A stretch of DNA of 51,137 nucleotides from an uncultured bacterium (lineage in GTDB: Bacteria; Patescibacteriota; Minisyncoccia; Phycocordibacterales; Phycocordibacteraceae): NCBI GenBank assembly GCA_938008595.1, contig CALLKD010000100.1, forward strand, positions 1 to 51,137, in the 5' to 3' direction. Below the pieces are notes generated by a model. It worked only from the letters and a program-made list of their open reading frames with translations, was not told where the DNA came from and searched no databases. Below, piece after piece: positions 15,261 to 21,440 of the stretch. Position 1 is the first letter of the stretch; each line of letters starts with the position of its first letter. A program made the translations under genes and the position numbers.

Positions 15261-15587
15261 CTAGTGTGCACTGGTACCCGGTGGCACCTCCCTATCAGGA
15301 ACAACAAATGCAAATGATTCTCCATCACCTACGGCAAACAACATTCCATTACTTTCAAGACCTGCAATAGTGCGTGGTTCAAGGTTGGTTACAAAAGAAA
15401 GCTGTCTTCCCACCAACGACTCAGGAGACTCAACAAGCTTTGCAATACCTGAAAGAATCTGGCGTGGAGACTCTTCACCAAAGTCAACCTCTAGGCGAAG
15501 TAATTTGGTACTTCCTTCAACGGGTTCAGAGACTCGCACGGTCCCAATCTGGACTTGTATTTTAGAAAATTCATCAATCGATATCAT
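15261..15587 (-). CDS. Stand-alone tRNA-binding domain protein (Trbp111/CsaA-like)
   Basis: A 108-residue OB-fold protein of the EMAP-II/Trbp111 family, the domain also found at the C-terminus of MetRS. Seen: IQVQIGTVRVSEPVEGSTKLLRLEVD (residues ~11-36), RQILSGIA and VTNLEPRTIAGLESNGMLFA. It binds tRNA or acts as a MetRS partner; the role here is inferred. TATACT (15595-15600) inside the end of ruvX ends 7 bases before ATG 15587, giving it a private promoter though it overlaps ruvX by 14 bases. Confidence 0.88.
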   Translation of the reverse strand: MISIDEFSKIQVQIGTVRVSEPVEGSTKLLRLEVDFGEESPRQILSGIAKLVESPESLVGRQLSFVTNLEPRTIAGLESNGMLFAVGDGESFAFVVPDREVPPGTSAH

Positions 15588-16062
15588 GGTGGTCAGTATA
15601 CCGACTTCCTTCCTTTTTCTGAAACGGCTCAGGTTGTGAGTGGTCGTCTTCCGCTCGTGGTGAAGACAGTCCGTTTCGTTCAAGAAATGCCGTGAGAATA
15701 AGTGCAGCGGCACTTGCATCAACATTGGGGCTTCCCTTCATGCGAGAGCCATCAGGATATCTCCGTGCTTGCTGCGTTGTAAAGAGTTCTGTTTCAAAAT
15801 ACACCGGGAGCGCTGCCTTTTTTGAAAGCGTTTCTGCAAACGCCTTTGCCTCATGCGCCACCTTATTTTCTTCCCCTTGAAAGTTTGTTGATTCGCCAAC
15901 TACAATTGCACCAACCTTCTCATTGGCAATAATTGTTAGGATCTCTTCTTCTGTGTGTGCGGTGTTCTGAACCACGGTGTATGGGAATGCCATGGTGCCG
16001 GTGTCACTTGAAAGGGCGATGCCGATCTTCTTGGTGCCAAAATCAATACCGATGTATTTCAT
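15574..16062 (-). CDS. ruvX: YqgF/RuvX family Holliday-junction resolvase-like nuclease
   Basis: A 162-residue YqgF-family protein with an RNase H-like fold. The catalytic Asp sits in GIDFGTKKIGIAL (residues 4-16), a second acid in VGESTNFQGEEN, and DASAAALIL supplies the third. In bacteria it processes 16S rRNA 5' ends. The C-terminal ~25 residues (charged, low complexity) are an extension that hosts the promoter of the next gene. TAGTAT (16069-16074) ends 6 bases before ATG. Confidence 0.9.
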   Translation of the reverse strand: MKYIGIDFGTKKIGIALSSDTGTMAFPYTVVQNTAHTEEEILTIIANEKVGAIVVGESTNFQGEENKVAHEAKAFAETLSKKAALPVYFETELFTTQQARRYPDGSRMKGSPNVDASAAALILTAFLERNGLSSPRAEDDHSQPEPFQKKEGSRYTDHHDID

Positions 16063-16121
16063 GTCCTCATACTACCGCAATTGCGGGAGTGGAGCATGCA
16101 GAGCGTGGTATTCTGAAGGGC

Positions 16122-16427
16122 ATGCAAGCACTCGCGTATCTTCCTCACTCAAACGTTGAAACACTCTTTGCTGCTGAGGCACACATGCCGTATTTCTGGA
16201 TACTAATTCTAGCGCTTGCGGTGTGGAGTCTTGTACTTAAAGGGTTTTCACTCTGGTATGCAGCACGAGGTGGGCAGTACCGGTGGTTTGTTATTCTACT
16301 TATACTAAATACACTCGGACTCGTGGAAATAGTGTATTTGATATGGTTTCGAAAGGGTGCCACGGGAGAAGTTTCAAACACCTTGTCTCAGGAGCAAAAT
16401 AAGGGTACGGTAGCAGAGTCAGATTAG
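16122..16427 (+). CDS. DUF5652-type small membrane protein
   Basis: A 101-residue protein with two membrane helices. The pattern FWILILALAVWSLVLKG, then FSLWYAARGGQYRWFVILL and LNTLGLVEIVYLIW matches the DUF5652 family common in CPR and archaeal small genomes; function unknown. TATTCT at 16109-16114 ends 7 bases before ATG 16122; GAAGGG in between could also serve as an SD. The much longer upstream frame is the ruvX shadow. Confidence 0.75.
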   Translation: MQALAYLPHSNVETLFAAEAHMPYFWILILALAVWSLVLKGFSLWYAARGGQYRWFVILLILNTLGLVEIVYLIWFRKGATGEVSNTLSQEQNKGTVAESD

Positions 16428-16442
16428 TTTTGAGTATAAGGC

Positions 16443-16529
16443 GGAGGGGTGGCAGAGTGGTCGATTGCACCTGTCTTGAAAACAGGAGCCTCGGAAACGG
16501 GGCCGCGAGTTCGAATCTCGCCCCCTCCG
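16443..16529 (+). tRNA. tRNA-Ser(TGA)
   Basis: An 87-nt class II tRNA with GGAGGGG/CCCCTCC acceptor, anticodon loop CTTGAAA, long variable arm and GTTCGAATC T-loop. CCA not encoded. Confidence 0.97.
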
Positions 16530-16575
16530 CTTTGTAACTCAAAATTGTGTACAAGAGGATGGTATTATTTGCCTA

Positions 16576-17049
16576 ATGGCACAGACCCCACTCTACCAAT
16601 GGCAGGGAGAAGAGTATTCATTTGAAGATCGTGGAAGCGATTGGTATTGGGCGCTTGGTATTATTTCAACTGCCGGTATTATTGCCGCTATTCTATTTGG
16701 CAATATTCTTCTTGCGCTTGTTATTTTTGCAGGTGCTGGAGCAGTTGCCCTACAGGCTGCAAAGAATTCTCACGTACACACCTTCACTATCTATCCAGAA
16801 GGTATTGCGATTGATGACAGCCTGTATCTCTTTGAAAACATGCAGGACTTTGCCGTACTTGAGTACTTGGACGAAACCCTTCCCCCTGCCCTCTCTCTTA
16901 AAACTAACCATTTCCTTTCTCCCCACCTTCTTATCCCCATAACAGAACATGATCCTGAGGAGATCTATTACTTTATCGAACAACACCTTCCCGAGGGCGC
17001 TCATGAACACTCGATTACTGAGCACCTCACTGCCCTTCTAAAGTTCTAA
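16576..17049 (+). CDS. Hypothetical two-helix membrane protein
   Basis: A 157-residue protein with two closely spaced membrane helices (about residues 25-62) and a C-terminal cytosolic domain rich in beta strands and acidic residues. Its MAQTPLYQWQGEEYSFEDRG opening resembles hypothetical CPR membrane proteins, with no assigned function. TATTAT at 16563-16568 ends 7 bases before ATG with no SD. It is followed by tRNA-Arg(GCG) after 41 bases. Confidence 0.7.
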   Translation: MAQTPLYQWQGEEYSFEDRGSDWYWALGIISTAGIIAAILFGNILLALVIFAGAGAVALQAAKNSHVHTFTIYPEGIAIDDSLYLFENMQDFAVLEYLDETLPPALSLKTNHFLSPHLLIPITEHDPEEIYYFIEQHLPEGAHEHSITEHLTALLKF

Positions 17050-17090
17050 ACTTGCGAATCCGGCACAAGGAGGGTACAGTCGAAAACATT

Positions 17091-17165
17091 GCTCTCGTCG
17101 TTCAATGGATAGGACGCATCCTTGCGGAGGATGCAATGTAGGTTCGATTCCTACCGAGAGCACCA
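17091..17165 (+). tRNA. tRNA-Arg(GCG) with encoded CCA
   Basis: GCTCTCG/CGAGAGC acceptor, anticodon stem CATCC/GGATG with loop TTGCGGA, so the anticodon is GCG. Most bacteria read CGC with an inosine-modified ACG tRNA instead. CCA encoded at 17163-17165. Confidence 0.93.
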
Positions 17166-17175
17166 ATTGGGTAAC

Positions 17176-17206
17176 AAAAAACCGGTCAAATCATGACCGG
17201 TTTTTT
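17176..17206. terminator. Bidirectional terminator between tRNA-Arg and rpsT
   Basis: A perfect 13-bp stem (17176-17188 with 17194-17206) beginning with six A and ending with six T, serving tRNA-Arg on the plus strand and rpsT on the minus strand. Confidence 0.92.
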
Positions 17207-17218
17207 GTTAGCAGTTGC

Positions 17219-17488
17219 TTACTTAGCTGCTGCGCGCTTTATAGCAAGAGCAAGACGAGACTTCTTACGAGAAGCGGTATTCTTCTTGATAATGCCGCGC
17301 TTTGCTGCCTTATCAATTGCCTTATATGCAGCGGCAAGTGACTCTCCGCCAGCCTTTGAAACGTCAGAAACAATGAGTTTCTTAACTGTTTTAACGCTGT
17401 CAGTAAGGGCACGCTTGCGACGTACGTTAAATACGTGCTTTTTGAGGGATACGCGCTCTGCTTTCTTTGCTGATTTGGTGATTGCCAT
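17219..17488 (-). CDS. rpsT: 30S ribosomal protein bS20
   Basis: An 89-residue bS20, an early 16S rRNA-binding helical bundle. It is Lys/Arg-rich throughout, with RVSLKKHVFNVRRKRAL near the start and IIKKNTASRKKSRLA near the end. TACTAT lies 9 bases upstream of ATG with no SD. Single-gene unit with a strong terminator. Confidence 0.95.
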   Translation of the reverse strand: MAITKSAKKAERVSLKKHVFNVRRKRALTDSVKTVKKLIVSDVSKAGGESLAAAYKAIDKAAKRGIIKKNTASRKKSRLALAIKRAAAK

Positions 17489-17559
17489 GTGTTTCGCATA
17501 GTAGCGTATTTGCTACCGCTACGCAACTCACCCACGGCAAGGAGTGGTAGGATACAAGC

Positions 17560-18108
17560 ATGATTCGTGAAATTAGAGGGAAGGTTCTGGAAGCCGTACC
17601 GGGAGGCTCGGTAGTGGATGTTGCTGGATGGGGGGTGTTTGTGCGTATGGGCGTAACTGACCTCCTCCCTGTTGGAGAAGAGGTGCGCCTTAAGACATAC
17701 CTTGCCATTGGGCAAAATGGCATTGATTTGTACGGATTCACCAATGAGTTGGACCGCACCTTCTTTGAACAACTCCTAACTGTTTCTGGAATAGGGCCAA
17801 AGACAGCGCTTGGTATTTTCTCAAAGGCACCACGTGAAGCACTTGAGAATGCCATCGCTACACGTGACATCGCTTACCTAACTCGGGTAGCAGGGCTCGG
17901 TAAAAAGGCTGCGGAGAAACTTGCGGTTGAGCTTTCAGAAAAAATATCCGTACGGGAAGGTGGTCATGATGGGGTTGATGCGGAAGTGTTCGATACCTTG
18001 GTGGCACTTGGGTACACCGAACGCGAAGCACGTAAGGCACTTGCAGCTATCCCTCTTCATATTGAGGGTCGTGACGCACGACTTAAGGCAGCTCTCTCTT
18101 CAAAATAA
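17560..18108 (+). CDS. ruvA: Holliday junction branch migration protein RuvA
   Basis: A 182-residue RuvA. Domain I OB-fold (MIREIRGKVLEAV to about 65), domain II with two helix-hairpin-helix motifs (LLTVSGIGPKTALGIF and LTRVAGLGKKAAEKL) and a short domain III (about 135-182) that contacts RuvB. It is slightly shorter than the usual ~200 residues because the linker is short. TAGGAT at 17548-17553 ends 6 bases before ATG. ruvB and ruvC are 9-10 kb away, so the ruv genes are split. Confidence 0.95.
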   Translation: MIREIRGKVLEAVPGGSVVDVAGWGVFVRMGVTDLLPVGEEVRLKTYLAIGQNGIDLYGFTNELDRTFFEQLLTVSGIGPKTALGIFSKAPREALENAIATRDIAYLTRVAGLGKKAAEKLAVELSEKISVREGGHDGVDAEVFDTLVALGYTEREARKALAAIPLHIEGRDARLKAALSSK

Positions 18109-18109
18109 T

Positions 18110-19387
18110 ATGTACACAATCATTTCAACGATCGTAGAAGTTCTAAAGAAGATAATCCCCGAGCCTGTTATTCGTATATTTAGAAAGCCATATCACTTCC
18201 TTCTTTCATACCTATTTGCCCTATCATATGGCTTCCCTGCCAAAGGCATGACGGTGATTGGGGTAACGGGCACAAAGGGAAAATCAACCGTTACTGAAAT
18301 GTTGTTCCGCGTTCTCTCATACGCGGGGTATCCGACAGCGGTTGCTGGCACTATTCGGTTTGCCATAGGTGACAACTCTGAACCAAATCTTTTTAAGATG
18401 ACCATGCCTGGTCGTGGATTTATTCAAGACTTCCTTTCTCGCGCAAAGAAAGCGGGAGCAACGTATGCCGTACTTGAAGTAACCTCAGAGAGCACCGTAC
18501 AATTCCGTCACCTGTTCCTGTACCTAAACGCACTCGTCTTCACCAACCTGCAGCGAGAGCACATAGAGTCTCATGGTTCATTTGAAAACTATGCTGCGGC
18601 AAAATTAAAGATTGGAAAAGCACTTGCCTCTTCCCCCAAGCGACCCCGTGCGATCATTGCAAACGCAAACGATGTTCATAGCGCAGCGTATCTCGCACTT
18701 GCTGTTGAGGAAAAGCTTCCGTTTGGAAGTGATGATGTAACTGACGTGGTGCTTGGCTCAGGAACCGTCGCCTTCACATATGAGGGTGTTGCCTTTTCAC
18801 TTTCGCTCCCGGGTAGCTACAACATCATGAACGCACTGGCGGTAATTAAGACTGCACACTTTGTGGGAGTACCGCTTCAGACAATTGCTGACGCACTGGC
18901 ACAGATTGAGCGTATTCCAGGAAGAACGGAGCGTGTTGAACGAGGTCAGTCATTCCAAGCCATAGTTGATTACGCACACACCCCTGACTCACTAACGGCA
19001 CTATATGCAGCATACCCAGGAAGAAAAATATGCGTGCTTGGAAACACGGGTGGTGGACGTGACACCTGGAAGCGTCCACTCATGGGCCAAATTGCTGATG
19101 AGAACTGTGACGTTGTAATTTTGTCTGACGAAGATCCGTATGACGAAGATCCTGACGCAATTGTTAGCGCAATGGCGGCAGGTATGAAGCGAGAGCCGCT
19201 CATCATAATGGACAGGCGGGAAGCAATTAAGGAAGCTCTTTCAAGGGCGCGTGCAGGAGATGCGGTGCTTATCACCGGAAAAGGCACTGACCCGTACATC
19301 ATGCAGGCACACGGGAAGAAGACTCCCTGGAGCGACTCAACCGTAGTTGGTGAAGAGCTCGACAAGCTGCTCCACGGCACCACGTAA
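18110..19387 (+). CDS. MurE-like Mur ligase lacking most of the N-terminal UDP-binding domain
   Basis: A 425-residue Mur ligase, the ATP-dependent family adding amino acids to the peptidoglycan stem. The P-loop GVTGTKGKSTV is at about residues 48-58, while MurE normally has it beyond residue 100, so the usual N-terminal UDP-binding domain is nearly absent and replaced by a hydrophobic segment. The central ATPase (NLQREHIESHGSFENYAAAK) and C-terminal ligase domain (VDYAHTPDSL, GNTGGGRDTWKRP) are intact. The MurE substrate motif DNPR is replaced by DEDPYDED. The start lies 2 bases after the ruvA stop. It is probably the UDP-MurNAc-tripeptide synthetase, but the accepted substrate is uncertain. 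Confidence 0.82.
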   Translation: MYTIISTIVEVLKKIIPEPVIRIFRKPYHFLLSYLFALSYGFPAKGMTVIGVTGTKGKSTVTEMLFRVLSYAGYPTAVAGTIRFAIGDNSEPNLFKMTMPGRGFIQDFLSRAKKAGATYAVLEVTSESTVQFRHLFLYLNALVFTNLQREHIESHGSFENYAAAKLKIGKALASSPKRPRAIIANANDVHSAAYLALAVEEKLPFGSDDVTDVVLGSGTVAFTYEGVAFSLSLPGSYNIMNALAVIKTAHFVGVPLQTIADALAQIERIPGRTERVERGQSFQAIVDYAHTPDSLTALYAAYPGRKICVLGNTGGGRDTWKRPLMGQIADENCDVVILSDEDPYDEDPDAIVSAMAAGMKREPLIIMDRREAIKEALSRARAGDAVLITGKGTDPYIMQAHGKKTPWSDSTVVGEELDKLLHGTT

Positions 19388-19407
19388 ACACCTGCTATTA
19401 TTTACCT

Positions 19408-20352
19408 ATGCATAGCGAAGGCCCGCTCTCTATCCTCATCATTGTTTTTATATTCTGTCTTTGGATCTATACCGGAGGTCCTTCACACCCAATTTCATTT
19501 GCCGGTCCATACCTTACCCCAATCACAAACGTCGGACAGACTTCAACAGGATACGGAAAAGGGTTCACCTGGACTGATGCTGCTCACTCTGTTTCGCTAG
19601 GGGGCATTAGCGCAAGCTATACACCAGGAAGTAGCGAGGCAGTTCGTGAAGCACTGTTTAAGAATCCTTCTCCATATAAGGGGGAGGTTGTGATTCAAGA
19701 AAAGAGTCGTATCACACGCACACAGGGGCCGTGGGATGAGTATGTCCACCTCTCTGTAACAAGCTCCCTCACCGACACATTGGATCTTACCGGGTGGCGG
19801 CTAACCAGTGCGGTAACAGGAATGAGTGTTGCTCTTCCACAAGCTGCTCCACTTGCACAGGAGGATGGTAGTGGCGCTCTTTCAAACGTTGTTGTTTCTT
19901 CTGGACAAGAGGTATACGTAATGACAACAGTATCCCCTATTAGACAGTCATTCCGTGAAAATAAATGTATTGGCTATCTGACAGAAAACCATTCCTTTAC
20001 TCCTCGTATGCACACATCAATGTGCCCGTCTCCTCGAGATGAATTCAACACGTCCTATAACGGAGGTGGTGAGGGGTCATACGATATTTGCCAAAACTAT
20101 CTCTACACACTCTCGTCTTGTGTGGTGCCACAGGCAACTGCCCCCAAGGACACTCCTGCTTCATGTGTGACGTTTGCAAAGAGCAAACTTTCGTATGCAG
20201 GATGCGTAGGTGGCCACTATGGAGATGCTGACTTTGCTGGAAGAGTGTGGCGTCTTTATCTTGGAAAGAGCACACTCTTGTGGAAGATACCAAACGACAC
20301 CATTACACTCGTCGATGCTGCAGGTAAGACAGTGGACGTATATTCCTATTAA
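19408..20352 (+). CDS. Secreted/anchored protein with lamin-tail-like segments
   Basis: A 314-residue protein with an N-terminal hydrophobic segment (about 7-23). Two stretches resemble halves of a lamin-tail domain: EYVHLSVTSSLTDTLDLTGW in the middle and LLWKIPNDTITLVDAAGKTV at the end; the part between carries most of its six Cys, likely disulphide-bonded outside the cell. Such domains are frequent in surface proteins of small-genome bacteria. TATTAT at 19396-19401 ends 6 bases before ATG. The lamin-tail call is an inference. Confidence 0.6.
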   Translation: MHSEGPLSILIIVFIFCLWIYTGGPSHPISFAGPYLTPITNVGQTSTGYGKGFTWTDAAHSVSLGGISASYTPGSSEAVREALFKNPSPYKGEVVIQEKSRITRTQGPWDEYVHLSVTSSLTDTLDLTGWRLTSAVTGMSVALPQAAPLAQEDGSGALSNVVVSSGQEVYVMTTVSPIRQSFRENKCIGYLTENHSFTPRMHTSMCPSPRDEFNTSYNGGGEGSYDICQNYLYTLSSCVVPQATAPKDTPASCVTFAKSKLSYAGCVGGHYGDADFAGRVWRLYLGKSTLLWKIPNDTITLVDAAGKTVDVYSY

Positions 20353-20382
20353 GGGTATAAAAATAGAGTTACTTTTTGACTT

Positions 20383-20455
20383 GCGCCCATAGCTCAGCTG
20401 GTAGAGCAACTCCCTTTTAAGGAGTGGGTCCCTGGTTCGAGCCCAGGTGGGCGCA
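20383..20455 (+). tRNA. tRNA-Lys(TTT)
   Basis: GCGCCCA/TGGGCGC acceptor, anticodon loop CTTTTAA, GGTTCGAGCC T-arm. CCA not encoded. Confidence 0.97.
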
Positions 20456-20461
20456 CCTACA

Positions 20462-20489
20462 GGAAACCCCGGTATGGGGTTTTCTTTTT
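20462..20489 (+). terminator. Terminator of tRNA-Lys
   Basis: A 9-bp stem (20462-20470 with 20476-20484, one G-U pair) followed by a five-T run that just overlaps the stop of the convergent holA-like gene. Confidence 0.85.
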
Positions 20490-21135
20490 ACAAACTGAGG
20501 GCAAATCTCTCAAGAGCAAGTCCCAGTGGCATGCTCTTTCCGCGAGAGTCGGAAACTAATTGTATAAGCGAAACAGAAAGTCCTCTTGCTTCAGCAGCGC
20601 TCCACACAGCGCTTCCCTTTTGCATCAGGTCACGTGCCTTCCAGTGCAAAAGGCCGTGTACTAACTCAGGAGCATCACCCTGCATATATGCTTTTATGAT
20701 TTCTTTCCATAGTGCGGGTCCATTCTTTTGAGCAAGTGCGTTCACAAGCCCAGCATTGAATCCCCGTGCAGCCTCTGGCTTCTTATCAACCACAAACACC
20801 TTTGTGGCGAGCGGCTCAACCTTTTTTACTCGAGCAGCAAGAAGTTTTGGTGCGATAATCGCAACCACGTTTGGAGACTCTGCAAGTTCACTGATTCTCT
20901 CGAGCACAATGTCAGCTGTAGAAGCCTTAGAAAAGGGGTCATCAAGCACAAGGAGTGTTTTGGAAAAGAATAGTCCTTGTGTACCAAGAGATTCAGAGAG
21001 CACTTCATCAGAAAGGGTGTCTGCATCAATGCGTGTATAAAAAGCATCAGGTACCTTTGCTCGTGTTGCCGCAACCCACGCAAAGGCCTTTGCGCGTACT
21101 CCGTTTGTATCCGAGCCGTGAAAAAGATATAACAT
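20488..21135 (-). CDS. holA: DNA polymerase III delta-like clamp-loader subunit
   Basis: A 215-residue HolA-like protein. It begins MLYLFHGSDTNGVRAKAFAW, the expected first strand and P-loop-like turn of delta, and shows VLDDPFSKAS, VAIIAPKLL and a C-terminal helical domain ending in GLALERFAL. Delta opens the beta clamp. It is shorter than E. coli delta (343 residues) and diverged, so the call is moderate. TAGAAT (21143-21148) ends 7 bases before ATG 21135. The hairpin at 21165-21185 isolates it from the gene upstream. Confidence 0.7.
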   Translation of the reverse strand: MLYLFHGSDTNGVRAKAFAWVAATRAKVPDAFYTRIDADTLSDEVLSESLGTQGLFFSKTLLVLDDPFSKASTADIVLERISELAESPNVVAIIAPKLLAARVKKVEPLATKVFVVDKKPEAARGFNAGLVNALAQKNGPALWKEIIKAYMQGDAPELVHGLLHWKARDLMQKGSAVWSAAEARGLSVSLIQLVSDSRGKSMPLGLALERFALSL

Positions 21136-21164
21136 CTCCCCTATTCTATCGTATATATATGAAC

Positions 21165-21185
21165 GCGCTCCCATACTGGGAGCGC
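21165..21185 (-). terminator. GC-rich hairpin after the 65-aa gene
   Basis: A perfect 8-bp GCGCTCCC stem (21165-21172 with 21178-21185), 17 bases past the stop of the small gene at 21202. A weak T content follows on the minus strand (GTTCATATATAT). Confidence 0.55.
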
Positions 21186-21201
21186 TAGGTTGTTCGCATG
21201 A

Positions 21202-21399
21202 TTATTGCTTCGCGTTGGTGGATGCGTTGATCCAGGCCTGGGACTCTGCTGCGAGCCCAGGACGTGGGTCCTGCGGAGCCTTCCCCTGGAACAGAAAGAA
21301 GGCAAGTGCTGCTGCGAAGATTAGCAACGGCAGATGTTTGCGCCGGTGCTGGGCTGCCGTCCTTGCAGCATCTGCGTGTGGTAAGTCGATCCGTTTCAT
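21202..21399 (-). CDS. Small single-pass membrane protein, GC-rich and SD-led
   Basis: A 65-residue hypothetical protein: a basic start (MKRIDLPHADAARTAAQHRRK), one membrane helix (about residues 23-38) and a short outer tail. GAGGAGGAGGAA directly precedes the ATG, a strong SD, unlike its neighbours polA and holA. Base composition is visibly richer in G and C than the flanks. Likely an acquired gene; no function can be assigned. Confidence 0.55.
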   Translation of the reverse strand: MKRIDLPHADAARTAAQHRRKHLPLLIFAAALAFFLFQGKAPQDPRPGLAAESQAWINASTNAKQ

Positions 21400-21440
21400 T
21401 TCCTCCTCCTCACTTCCCCAAGGCGAATGCTACGCCCGCC

